The notes: a model not told the origin generated them from the sequence alone. 34,179 bases of DNA from Hydrogenophaga sp. (GCA_018993155.1 JAGKSX010000085.1:1-34179); one strand, 5' to 3'; shown: positions 1 through 7,227, counted from the first letter of the stretch. Numbers and translations: made by a program.

Positions 1-449
1 AATTTCGCCTCCGATCCCGCCATGCCCTCGGCGATGATAAGGCAGCCGTCATTGGCCGTCTGAACCGCGATGCCCTTGATGAGATCGGCCACAGGAACCT
101 GGCTCTTCACGGCCGCGAACATCGTCGAGGTCCGCGACGGTGCGCCGCCGGTGCGCCAGGCATATTCCGAGACCGTATAGATCGTATCTGGCGTTATTTC
201 GCCCTTCCTGAGCGCATCGAAGACGACTTCCAGCGTCATCAGCTTGGCAAGGGATGCCGGGGCGAAGCTCTGGCGCTCGTTCTTGGCGAGCAGCACCGTG
301 CCGGTTGACGCCTCGACCAAATAGGCCTGAGCCGCCTTGGTTTCGATCAACTGCGGAGTGGGAACGGCTTGCGCACGAGCGGCGCTCGTCATTGCCCCAT
401 TTGGCGACACCAAGGCCAGCAACAGGAAGAGGGAGAGGATGAGACGCAT
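1..449 (-). CDS. dacC: D-alanyl-D-alanine carboxypeptidase (DacC/PBP5-6 type), 3' part outside window
   Basis: A serine DD-peptidase that trims the terminal D-Ala of peptidoglycan pentapeptides in the periplasm. The first 149 codons are present and the frame runs off the window. Residues 1-28 form a signal peptide with a hydrophobic core and an A-R-A-Q-A cleavage region. The SxxK motif is S66-L-A-K69. The second motif of the triad reads T131-A-N133 (normally S-x-N) and is followed by D-G. The KTG motif would lie beyond the window. The ATG is at 449, 62 bases downstream of the rlpA-like gene on the same strand. The rlpA–dacC order is typical of Rhizobiales, and base composition is visibly less GC-rich than the rest of the window, so this piece appears alphaproteobacterial. 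The family call is firm; the exact paralogue is not. Confidence 0.82.
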   Translation of the reverse strand, partial: MRLILSLFLLLALVSPNGAMTSAARAQAVPTPQLIETKAAQAYLVEASTGTVLLAKNERQSFAPASLAKLMTLEVVFDALRKGEITPDTIYTVSEYAWRTGGAPSRTSTMFAAVKSQVPVADLIKGIAVQTANDGCLIIAEGMAGSEAK

Positions 450-511
450 GTTCACACTTCGGCTGGCCGGCTCAACAATGATGCGCCTTCTCCAGCGCGG
501 TCGCAGCAGGT

Positions 512-1276
512 TCAGCGCCCGCTTGAGAGCATAATTCCGCCCTTTGCGACCGAAGCGAGAATCGAACGCTCGGTGAGGCCGTCATTGCGCACCAGAATGG
601 CGTCGAAGGCAAGCGTTCCGGCTTCCGGACGCTCCGGTGCGAAGGCTGCGGCATATCCGGATCCGTCGTAACCGTCGATGTGATGGGGACGCGGCATTGG
701 CGTGGGACCAAAGTCCGGGAGGGCCGCAAAGGTTTCGCCTGCGGCGACGGCAGCCGGGGCTGTTGCGCCTGACTGCATCAGCACTTGGGCATCGAGTGTC
801 TGAGGCGCCGCATTACCGCTCGGCGTTGGCCCTGCAAGCGCCGTCTGGTAAGTCGTTGCCACTGGCGGCTGATAATCCGGCGTTCTAGTCTCGTTAGACG
901 CCACCATCACGCCGGAGGCGATCTGACCGCCCGGATCGATGACCGGACCGCGCTGGCCCTTCCGGATGTAGGAGGCCATCAGATAGGGCATGTCATGGCC
1001 GTCCATGCGTGCCGGGCCGATATACTGGACCCGCACTTCGCCGGTCCCGCTATGCGCCATGTCGAGCATATCCGCCGTCTTGCGCGACAGGTCGATGATC
1101 CGGCCCTGGTGAAAGGGTCCGCGATCATTGACGCGCACGATGACGGAGCTGCCGGTCTTCAGGTTGGTCACCCGCGCGTAGCTGGGCAGCGGCAGAGTCG
1201 GATGGGCCGCCGACAGATGCTCCTTGTCGTAGAGCTCGCCATTCGCCGTCATTCGCCTCAGCGTTGCGCCTGCCAT
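512..1276 (-). CDS. rlpA: RlpA-like septal ring lytic transglycosylase, 5'-truncated at a junction
   Basis: RlpA proteins have a double-psi beta-barrel that cleaves naked glycan strands at the septum. What remains begins inside that domain: TANGE at residues 10-14, then SAAHPTLPLPSYARVTNL and RVNDRGPF, where the conserved catalytic Asp sits, then RIIDLS. The family-typical signal peptide and the segment before TANGE containing the W-Y-G motif are missing. The frame is open upstream, but the extra residues are Arg/Pro/Ser-rich and unlike RlpA. The ATG at 1276 is therefore only the first ATG in frame, not a credible native start, and no ribosome binding site is seen. The C-terminal ~120 residues are Pro/Ala-rich with no SPOR domain. 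The gene most likely lost its 5' end at an artificial or recombination junction close to 1250-1340. Confidence 0.75.
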   Translation of the reverse strand: MAGATLRRMTANGELYDKEHLSAAHPTLPLPSYARVTNLKTGSSVIVRVNDRGPFHQGRIIDLSRKTADMLDMAHSGTGEVRVQYIGPARMDGHDMPYLMASYIRKGQRGPVIDPGGQIASGVMVASNETRTPDYQPPVATTYQTALAGPTPSGNAAPQTLDAQVLMQSGATAPAAVAAGETFAALPDFGPTPMPRPHHIDGYDGSGYAAAFAPERPEAGTLAFDAILVRNDGLTERSILASVAKGGIMLSSGR

Positions 1277-1340
1277 CGGAAGGTTCGCGCGACCGGCTCG
1301 CCGAGATGAGCGGCGCTGGGGACTTGTTGGGGCTCTCCAT
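1250..1340 (-). other. Junction zone; possible remnant 5' end of a divergent regulator
   Basis: Sequence below about 1250 codes for an alphaproteobacterial-looking RlpA; above about 1340 it is the promoter region of a betaproteobacterial operon. On the minus strand an ATG at 1340 opens a frame (MESPNKSPAPLIS, then SREPSDGRRN) that loses any protein character once it enters the rlpA-coding sequence in another frame. A divergent repressor starting about 37 bases from the 1377-1396 palindrome would be the usual arrangement for an autoregulated TetR/GntR-type gene, so this may be its first ~25 codons. That identity is inference only; no helix-turn-helix is left to recognise. Confidence 0.3.
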
Positions 1341-1376
1341 GGTTTCGATTATGCAGATTCGACATTTTGATTTTAA

Positions 1377-1396
1377 TCAACCATCCGGATGGTTGA
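1377..1396. promoter_or_regulatory. Perfect 20-bp palindromic operator
   Basis: Two 10-base half sites, TCAACCATCC and its exact reverse complement, abut without a spacer. The right half covers the first four bases of the -35 element of the promoter at 1393-1421, so a protein bound here would block RNA polymerase. Uninterrupted palindromes of this size are typical of dimeric repressors such as TetR or GntR members. The cognate regulator is not identifiable in the window. Confidence 0.7.
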
Positions 1397-1421
1397 CTAA
1401 ATGGATTTTGTTTTCTAGACT
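1393..1421 (+). promoter_or_regulatory. Sigma-70 promoter of the GGT-like/cupin/Bug/amidase operon
   Basis: TTGACT at 1393-1398 and TAGACT at 1416-1421 are separated by exactly 17 bases, close to the consensus. The -35 overlaps the palindrome at 1377-1396. Transcription would start near 1428, giving a leader of about 50 bases before the first gene. Confidence 0.7.
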
Positions 1422-1478
1422 GCGCGTGCCGCGGGTGCTGACCCGTGGCGCTGTCTGCAACTCAACGGGAAGTGTCGA

Positions 1479-3092
1479 ATGTCCAAACGGCGGCTGGAAA
1501 TCGGTGAAATGAATCAGCACTGGGTGCTGAACAAGCAGGTCAATACCTCCCGCAAGGGCATCGTGGTGGCGGCCAGCGCCCGCGCGGCGGAGATTGGCGC
1601 GACCGTGCTCGCGGAAGGCGGCAACGCGGTCGACGCGGCCGTCGCGGCCGCCTGTGCGCTGCATGTGGTCGAGCCCTGGTCCAGCGGGCTGGGCGGCGGT
1701 GGCTGCATGCTCGTCCACCAAGCCAGCGAGAACCGCTGCCACGCGATCGACTTCTCGATGAAGTCGGCGTCCGACATCGATGCCCGCGACTACCCCCTCC
1801 TCCCGGGCAAGGAGCGCTTCGGCACCTTCCGCTGGCCCCGGGTCGAGGGCGGCCGCAACATGTCGGGGCCCACGTCGATGCTCATCCCCGGGGCGGTCGA
1901 TGGGCTCGGGCAGGCGCTGGAGCGTTTCGGCACCTGGGAATGGCGCCGGGCCCTGGCGCCGGCGGTTGAACTGGGCGAGCGGGGCTGGCCGGTGAACTGG
2001 TACACGACCCTGGCCATCGGGACGGAAGCCCGTGGCCTGGCGCGCTTCCCCGGCACCCGGGACGTGTTCCTGCGCGACGGGCACTACGCACCCACGGTGG
2101 AGGAAGCCGATGGCGTCGACACGATCCGCAACCCGCGAGACGCCGCGATGCTGCGGCGTCTCGCCGAGCGCGGCTACCGCGACTTCTACGAAGGCGACAT
2201 CGCCCGCGATCTGCTGTCCGACGTGGCCGCCTGCGGCCGGAGCTGGACGGCAGCCGAACTCGCGGCCTACCGCGCGCGCGTGGCCGAACCGATGGCACTC
2301 GACCACGCCGGCGTGCGCCTGATGGTGGTACCGGGCCTCAATGGCGGGCCGACCGCGCTGCGCTTCTTCGAACGCCATCTTCACGATCACGCGCCCACGC
2401 TGGGCCAGCCCGCGCCGGACGACTACCTGCGCATCGCCTCGGTGATGCGCGACTGCTGGGCCGAACGCTACACCAGCCTGGGCGACACCGGCCCGCGCGA
2501 CAAATGCACCACGCACCTCAACGTCGTCGATGCGCAGGGCAACATGGTCTCGCTGACCAACACCCTGGGGGCGCGGTTCGGCTCGCGCGTCATGCTCGAA
2601 CGCCTCGGGCTCCTGATGAACAACGGCATGTTCTGGTTCGACCCCGAACCAGGCAAGCCCAACTCCATCGGCCCGGGCAAATGGCCGCTGACCAACGCCT
2701 GTCCCATGGTGGTGGCGCGCGATGGCCAGGCCTGGCTGGCCCTCGGTGCCTCGGGCGGGCGGCACATCCCTCCCGCCGTGATCCAGTTGCTGTCCTTCAT
2801 GGTCCACCACGGCCTGAGCCTCGCGCAGGCGTTCAACACGCCCCGGATCGATGCCTCGGACCCGGCGCAAGTGCTCTGCGACCACCGCCTCAGCCCGGCG
2901 GTGATCGAGCGCATCGCCGAGCACCACGAGGTCACCCTGCTCGAACACACCGCGTACCCCATGCCCTTCGCCGTGCCCTCGGCCGTCATGCGCATCGACG
3001 GCCAGAACAGCGGCATGGCTTCCATCGACGTGCCCTACAGCGTGGCGATCAGCGAAGAACAGCTCGCACGCTCCTCCAACACAGCAACCTGA
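1479..3092 (+). CDS. Gamma-glutamyltransferase-fold (Ntn) hydrolase with altered substrate pocket
   Basis: A 537-residue protein of the gamma-glutamyltranspeptidase family, autoprocessed N-terminal nucleophile hydrolases. Visible landmarks: GGNAVDAAVA (48-57), SSGLGGGG (68-75), predicted cleavage between C343 and the catalytic T344 in CTTHLNVVDAQGN, NNGMFWF (381-387), and the oxyanion-hole glycines G426-G427 in GASGG. There is no signal peptide, so it should be cytoplasmic, unlike classical secreted GGT. The Arg of the canonical DFRE motif is replaced (D91-F-S-M-K95), and the Ser-Ser pair that grips the gamma-glutamyl carboxylate reads T405-N406. The ATG at 1479 has GGGAAG six bases upstream; ATG 1509 is a possible alternative start. 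It heads a tightly spaced operon with cupin, Bug and amidase genes. The family is certain, but transpeptidase activity is doubtful and an amide or acyl hydrolase is more likely. Confidence 0.85.
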   Translation: MSKRRLEIGEMNQHWVLNKQVNTSRKGIVVAASARAAEIGATVLAEGGNAVDAAVAAACALHVVEPWSSGLGGGGCMLVHQASENRCHAIDFSMKSASDIDARDYPLLPGKERFGTFRWPRVEGGRNMSGPTSMLIPGAVDGLGQALERFGTWEWRRALAPAVELGERGWPVNWYTTLAIGTEARGLARFPGTRDVFLRDGHYAPTVEEADGVDTIRNPRDAAMLRRLAERGYRDFYEGDIARDLLSDVAACGRSWTAAELAAYRARVAEPMALDHAGVRLMVVPGLNGGPTALRFFERHLHDHAPTLGQPAPDDYLRIASVMRDCWAERYTSLGDTGPRDKCTTHLNVVDAQGNMVSLTNTLGARFGSRVMLERLGLLMNNGMFWFDPEPGKPNSIGPGKWPLTNACPMVVARDGQAWLALGASGGRHIPPAVIQLLSFMVHHGLSLAQAFNTPRIDASDPAQVLCDHRLSPAVIERIAEHHEVTLLEHTAYPMPFAVPSAVMRIDGQNSGMASIDVPYSVAISEEQLARSSNTAT

Positions 3093-3109
3093 AAAGGAAA
3101 CCAGCCATC

Positions 3110-3631
3110 ATGAGCCACCCCACCGTCACCCGCGAGCAGATGCTCAAACGCGTGGCCTTCTTCAACCAGCTGGTGCCGAGCACGATGCCACTGATCGACG
3201 CGGTGCTGCCCGAGTTCCAGCGGGAGAACTACAACATCATCGGCATGGGCGTGTGTGAAGACGCGTCCATGGAGATCCCGATCACCGACGTGGAGAACTT
3301 CCATGTCACCCTGGTGAAGGCCCAGCCGGGCAAAGGCTCGGGCCTGCACCTTCACCAGACCGTCGAAGTCTTCATCCCGCTCTCGGGCACCTGGACGCTC
3401 ATCTGGGGCGACGCCAGCGAGCACGAGATGACCCTGGGCCAATGGGATGCCGTGTCGGTGCCGCCCCACATCATGCGCGGCTTCCGCAACGACGGCGACC
3501 AGGAGGCCTACATCCTCGCGATCCTCAGCGGCACGGACCCCGGCAAGGTGGAGTGGGCCAAAAACGTGCTCGACACCGCCCGCCAGGCCGGCTTCGAGCT
3601 GGACGCGCAAGGCCACATCACCCGCACCTGA
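3110..3631 (+). CDS. Single-domain cupin protein
   Basis: A 173-residue protein with one cupin barrel. Motif 1 gives H80, H82 and E86 (GLHLHQTVEVF), and motif 2 gives H120 (VPPHIMRGF), so the usual 3-His/1-Glu metal site is complete. The N-terminal ~60 residues precede the barrel and contain FFNQLVPSTMPLID; the C-terminal tail is helical and charged. It starts with ATG after AAAAGGAAA, 17 bases past the GGT-like gene, and lies in the same operon. Stand-alone cupins in catabolic operons are often dioxygenases, isomerases or small-molecule binders. The sequence does not decide between these, so the role here is a guess linked to the amide substrate of its neighbours. Confidence 0.8.
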   Translation: MSHPTVTREQMLKRVAFFNQLVPSTMPLIDAVLPEFQRENYNIIGMGVCEDASMEIPITDVENFHVTLVKAQPGKGSGLHLHQTVEVFIPLSGTWTLIWGDASEHEMTLGQWDAVSVPPHIMRGFRNDGDQEAYILAILSGTDPGKVEWAKNVLDTARQAGFELDAQGHITRT

Positions 3632-3667
3632 CGCACAGCCCCTCTTTCGTCGAAAGGACATCCCCTC

Positions 3668-4642
3668 ATGATCCAGCTGCTTCTCTCCAAGATCCTCGTG
3701 GTGGCCTTGACCGCCGCTGCCGCCCATGGCGCGGCGGCGCAGTCGGCCTACCCCAGCAAGCCCATCCGCATCGTCACGCCGATCGCCCCGGGGGGTTATG
3801 AGTGGATCGCGCGGCTTCTCGCGCCCAAGCTCACGGCCAGCCTGGGCCAGCCCATCGTCATCGAGAACCGGGTCGGCGCGAACGGCAACATCGCGATGGA
3901 CCTCGTGGCCAAGGCCCCCGCCGACGGCCACACCCTGCTGTTCGCCTCGACGGGCGCGCTCACGATCAACTCGTCCATCTACGAGCGCATGCCGATGGAC
4001 CCGATGAAGGATCTGGAACCGGTGGCGCTCGCGGGCACGACGGCCATGCTGTGGGTCGCGAACCCCAACGGACCGATCCGCACGCTGGGCGACTTCGTTC
4101 AACAGGCCAAGGCCGCCCCGGGCAAGCTCGATCTGTCGATGGGCGCCAGCGGATCGCTCAACCACCTGGTCTTCGAAGGCATGCGCCAGCGCCATCGCCT
4201 CGACGTGACCGTCGTTCCCCACAAGACCGCGCCCGAGGCGCAGCTGGCGGTCATCAGCGGCATGCTGCCCATCATGGTCGACGCGGTGTCCACCGGTGCG
4301 CCGCACGTCAAGTCGGGCAAGCTGCTGCCGCTGGCGGTGACCTCCGCGACCCGGGTGGAGGCCCTGCCCAACGTGCCGACCGCGAAGGAGCTGGGACTGG
4401 ACGATCGGGAGTACCTCGGCTGGTACGCGTTCATGGCGCCCCGGGGCACACCGCCTCAGGTCATCGCGCAGCTGAACCAGGCCATCAACGAGGCCTTGAA
4501 AGCGCCCGACGTGCAGGAAAAGATGCGCAGCGCCGGCACCGAACCCACGCAGCGCACGCCCGAGGAGTTCCGCCACTTCATGGTGGACGAGCAGAAGAAA
4601 TGGGGCGGCATTGCCAAGGCCGGCAACGTGAAGGTGCAATGA
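3668..4642 (+). CDS. Bug/TctC-family periplasmic solute-binding protein
   Basis: A 324-residue periplasmic binding protein of the Bug (TctC) family, greatly expanded in Burkholderiales and usually binding carboxylates or related small organic ligands. A signal peptide covers residues 1 to about 25 (cleavage near AAAQSA). Mature-protein landmarks are YPSKPIRIVTPIAPGG, GQPIVIENRVGANGNIA, KAPADGHTLLF, and LPNVPTAKELG near residue 240. The loop after the Gly-Gly that normally reads x-x-D-x-x-A-R is Y-E-W-I-A-R here: shorter by one and without the usual Asp, so ligand preference may be unusual. No TctA/TctB membrane subunits are nearby, as is common for orphan Bug genes. It lies between the cupin and amidase genes and abuts the amidase start, suggesting it captures the substrate or precursor hydrolysed by the operon's enzymes. 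Confidence 0.88.
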   Translation: MIQLLLSKILVVALTAAAAHGAAAQSAYPSKPIRIVTPIAPGGYEWIARLLAPKLTASLGQPIVIENRVGANGNIAMDLVAKAPADGHTLLFASTGALTINSSIYERMPMDPMKDLEPVALAGTTAMLWVANPNGPIRTLGDFVQQAKAAPGKLDLSMGASGSLNHLVFEGMRQRHRLDVTVVPHKTAPEAQLAVISGMLPIMVDAVSTGAPHVKSGKLLPLAVTSATRVEALPNVPTAKELGLDDREYLGWYAFMAPRGTPPQVIAQLNQAINEALKAPDVQEKMRSAGTEPTQRTPEEFRHFMVDEQKKWGGIAKAGNVKVQ

Positions 4643-5977
4643 GTGGACGCATTCGCCCAGGGCATCAAAGGGTTCGGCGAGGCGTTGCGGCGCGGCGCGG
4701 TCACGAGCGAGCAGGCGACGCAGCAGTACCTTGCCCGCATCGCCCAAAGCCAGCCGAAACTCGCGGCATTCCGCCGCGTGAGGGCCGAGGAGGCGCTGGC
4801 GGAAGCCCGCGCCCTGGATGCGGCGCTGTCCGAGGGAGACGACCGTGGCCCCCTGATGGGTGTGCCCATCGCCATCAAGGAGATCATCGCCGTCCAGGGT
4901 CTGGGCTGCAGCGTCAACTCGTCGCTCGACGTCGCCGACCTGCTGCCGGCGCAGGGCCCTCTCGTGCGCGCGCTTCGCGCCGCTGGCTGCGTCATCCTGG
5001 GCACGACGGTCTCCACGGAATTCGCCCTGGCGACGATCAACTGGAACGACCCGGGCCCCTGGAACCCGGTGGATGCCGCCACGCGCCGCCTGTGCGGCGG
5101 GTCCAGCCATGGTTCGGCGGTGGCCGTGGCGGCGCGCCTGTGCGCCTTCGCCGTGGGCACGGACACCGGCGGATCGGTGCGGGTTCCAGCGGCGCTGTGC
5201 GGCGTGGCCGGGTACAAGAGCACCCGGGGCACCTGGTCGACCGAGGGTGTTTTTCCAGCGGCACCGTCCTTGGACTCGATGGGCGTGCTGGCCGCGAGCG
5301 TGGCCGATTGCGCCACGGTGGCGAACGCGATCAAGCCCTCGCCACGCGCTCTGCCCGTCCCTCTGCTCGGCTTGCGCCTGGGTCTGCTGCGCGAGCGCGA
5401 TGGCGAGCCCTTGGACGCAGCGGTCCAGGAAGCGCTCGACGACACCGTCGAGTGGCTGCGAAAGGCCGGTGTGGTCGTGTCGCCCATCGAGCCTCCGGGA
5501 GCGGAGGACGTCGCGGCACTGTTCTCACGGCTCATGCCGGCGGAGTTCGCGCGGGTGTTGGGCAAAGAGCGGTTGCGCGCCGGCCTCGGCTCGCTCGACC
5601 CGGTGACCGCCGCTCGCGCCGCGGCCGAAATCGACATGGACCCGGCGGAGCTGGACGCCTTGCGGCGACACACCGCGCAATGGCGGCGCCAGGCGCAAGC
5701 ACAGATGGCGGGATTCGACGCCTGGATGGGTGCCACGACCCCGATGTTGCCCGGCCCCCGCAACGCCTTGCGCTCGCTGGACCAGGCCTTGCAATGGAAC
5801 CGGCGCGTCGGGCGCCACACCCGGCCCGTCAACGTGTTCGATCAATGCGCGATCAGCATGCCCATCCCGACGCGGGAAGGCTTCCCGGCCGGCTTGCAAC
5901 TGATTGGCAGGCACAGTGAAGACCCGCACTTGCTGGCCATCGCCCACGCCATCGAAAAGCTGCTCCACCCGGGCTGA
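4643..5977 (+). CDS. Amidase signature family hydrolase
   Basis: A 444-residue amidase signature enzyme hydrolysing carboxamide bonds with a Ser-cisSer-Lys triad. The triad is complete: K79 (PIAIKE), cis-Ser S154 in CGGSSHGSA, and nucleophile S178 in GTDTGGSVRVPA, spaced 24 residues apart as in the family. The start is a GTG at 4643 directly after the TGA of the Bug gene (TGAGTG), indicating translational coupling. The ATG at 4639 belongs to a non-coding frame. There is no signal peptide, so it acts in the cytoplasm. It closes the operon headed by the GGT-fold enzyme and ends just before the terminator at 5985. GatA of the amidotransferase complex is excluded by context (no gatB/gatC). The substrate is unknown; a small aliphatic or aryl amide released or imported with the Bug protein is plausible. 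Confidence 0.88.
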   Translation: MDAFAQGIKGFGEALRRGAVTSEQATQQYLARIAQSQPKLAAFRRVRAEEALAEARALDAALSEGDDRGPLMGVPIAIKEIIAVQGLGCSVNSSLDVADLLPAQGPLVRALRAAGCVILGTTVSTEFALATINWNDPGPWNPVDAATRRLCGGSSHGSAVAVAARLCAFAVGTDTGGSVRVPAALCGVAGYKSTRGTWSTEGVFPAAPSLDSMGVLAASVADCATVANAIKPSPRALPVPLLGLRLGLLRERDGEPLDAAVQEALDDTVEWLRKAGVVVSPIEPPGAEDVAALFSRLMPAEFARVLGKERLRAGLGSLDPVTAARAAAEIDMDPAELDALRRHTAQWRRQAQAQMAGFDAWMGATTPMLPGPRNALRSLDQALQWNRRVGRHTRPVNVFDQCAISMPIPTREGFPAGLQLIGRHSEDPHLLAIAHAIEKLLHPG

Positions 5978-5984
5978 CAGGCAA

Positions 5985-6017
5985 GAAAAAAGGACTGGCG
6001 ATTTCTCGCAAGTCCTT
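5985..6017 (-). terminator. Rho-independent terminator of tRNA-Val, possibly bidirectional
   Basis: On the minus strand AAGGACT (6017-6011) pairs with AGTCCTT (5996-5990), the stem continuing after one mismatch as GCGA-GAAA-TCGC, and a run of six T follows. It lies 20 bases past the CCA end of the tRNA. On the plus strand the same hairpin lies 12 bases after the amidase stop and is followed by TTGTTTCT, so it may end both transcripts. Confidence 0.8.
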
Positions 6018-6036
6018 GTTTCTCCAGCGCCTTGTC

Positions 6037-6111
6037 TGGTGGGCGGTGCAGGGTTCGAACCTGCGACCCCTGCCGTGTGAAGGCAGTGCTCTACCACTGA
6101 GCTAACCGCCC
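6037..6111 (-). tRNA. tRNA-Val, anticodon CAC
   Basis: Full cloverleaf on the minus strand: acceptor GGGCGGT with ACCGCCC, D arm GCTC-AGTGGTA-GAGC, anticodon stem CTGCC/GGCAG around loop TTCACAC (anticodon CAC, reading GTG), T arm GCAGG-TTCGAAC-CCTGC, discriminator A and an encoded CCA at 6039-6037. GTG is one of the most used Val codons in this GC-rich genome. The gene stands alone between its own promoter (6144-6171) and terminator (5985-6017). Confidence 0.96.
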
Positions 6112-6143
6112 GATTGATCTGACCGATCTCTCGGAAGCCTCAA

Positions 6144-6171
6144 ATTATAGCCGGTTTTTCAGCCGTTTCAG
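6144..6171 (-). promoter_or_regulatory. Promoter of tRNA-Val
   Basis: On the minus strand a perfect TATAAT (6149-6144) is preceded after 16 bases by CTGAAA (6171-6166). The predicted start near 6137 lies about 25 bases before the mature tRNA 5' end. The -35 overlaps the last codon and stop of dnaQ. Confidence 0.65.
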
Positions 6172-6875
6172 GCGGCTTGCATCGAACGCCACACCGTTTT
6201 GCCTTTGCTCGCCTTGTCCAGCTCGGCCAGCACCCCTTCGTGGGCCTGGCTTTCCTGCTCGTTGGCCAGCAGCACCGGCAGCTCGAAGCGGCTCAGGTCC
6301 AGCGCCTCGGTCTGCCCATCCTCGCCCGGCGCATCGCCCAGGTCCATGAGCAGCGCGTCCTGGCCGCGCGTCATGTTGATGTAGACGTCGGCCAGCAGCT
6401 CGGCATCGAGCAAGGCGCCGTGCAGCGTGCGGCCCGAGTTGTCCACGCCCAGGCGGTCGCACAGGGCGTCGAGGCCGTTGCGCTTGCCGGGGAACATTTC
6501 CTTGGCCATCACCAGGCTGTCGGTCACCTGGCCGAGGATGGTGGTGATGGGCGGACGGCCCAGGCGCTCCATCTCCTTGTTGAGGAAGCTGATGTCGAAC
6601 GGCGCGTTGTGGATGATCACTTCCGCGTCGCGCAGGTAGTCCAGCAACTGGTCGGAAATGGCCGCGAACTTGGGCTTGTCGCGCAGGAACTCGTTGCTGA
6701 TGCCGTGCACCTTGAGCGCGTCCTCGTGGCTGTCGCGCTCGGGGTTCAGGTAGAAATGCAGGTTGTTGCCGGTGAGCTTGCGGTTGAGCAGCTCCACGCA
6801 ACCGATCTCGATGATGCGGTCGCCGTTCTCGGCCGACAGACCGGTCGTTTCGGTGTCGAGGACGATCTGGCGCAT
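6168..6875 (-). CDS. dnaQ: DNA polymerase III epsilon subunit (proofreading 3'-5' exonuclease)
   Basis: The proofreading exonuclease of the replicative polymerase, 235 residues (E. coli 243). The DEDDh active site is intact: D7 and E9 in LDTETTG, D94 in HNAPFDISFLN, H152 and D157 in HGALLDAE. The C-terminal ~50 residues form the less conserved alpha-subunit-binding tail. The ATG at 6875 shares its A with the TGA of fdx (TGATG), so translation is coupled to the last isc gene; a longer in-frame start upstream would only read through fdx in another frame. Coupling a replication gene to the Fe-S operon is a positional oddity rather than a functional one. Confidence 0.95.
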   Translation of the reverse strand: MRQIVLDTETTGLSAENGDRIIEIGCVELLNRKLTGNNLHFYLNPERDSHEDALKVHGISNEFLRDKPKFAAISDQLLDYLRDAEVIIHNAPFDISFLNKEMERLGRPPITTILGQVTDSLVMAKEMFPGKRNGLDALCDRLGVDNSGRTLHGALLDAELLADVYINMTRGQDALLMDLGDAPGEDGQTEALDLSRFELPVLLANEQESQAHEGVLAELDKASKGKTVWRSMQAA

Positions 6876-7213
6876 CAGTGGTTCTCTTTGGCGTGGTTGA
6901 TCGAGTACTTCGGGATTTCCACCGTCAGGTCGTTCTGCGCCACGATGGCCTGGCACGACAGGCGCGAGTTGGGCTCCAGGCCCCAGGCGCGGTCGAGCAG
7001 GTCTTCTTCGGTCTCCTCCAGCTCGTTGAGGCTGTTGAAGCCTTCGCGCACGATCACGTGGCAGGTGGTGCAGGCCGCGCTCATGTCGCAAGCGTGTTCG
7101 ATGTTGATCTTGTTGTCCAGCAGGGCTTCGCAGATCGAGGTGCCCGCGGGCGCCATGATGCTGGCGCCCTGGGGACAGTATTCGGGATGGGGCAGGATCT
7201 TGATCGTGGGCAT
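6875..7213 (-). CDS. fdx: ISC-type 2Fe-2S ferredoxin
   Basis: The adrenodoxin-like ferredoxin that donates electrons during Fe-S cluster assembly on IscU. It has 112 residues, the usual length. Four cluster ligands are visible: C42, C48 and C51 in HACDMSAACTTCHV, and C87 in RLSCQAI. It begins 14 bases after hscA and overlaps dnaQ by one base. It is the last ISC gene; no iscX follows. Confidence 0.96.
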   Translation of the reverse strand: MPTIKILPHPEYCPQGASIMAPAGTSICEALLDNKINIEHACDMSAACTTCHVIVREGFNSLNELEETEEDLLDRAWGLEPNSRLSCQAIVAQNDLTVEIPKYSINHAKENH

Positions 7214-7227
7214 GGGGACGTTGTGTT

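Noticed and set aside
1377-2948. Long minus-strand frame opposite the GGT-like gene, and similar long antisense frames at 3035-5110, 7399-8805, 10785-12254, 12710-15025, 16902-18524 and 20178-22178
   Set aside because: They are opposite genes with clear family motifs, have His/Arg/Gly-rich low-information composition and no ribosome sites; ordinary shadows of high-GC codon bias.
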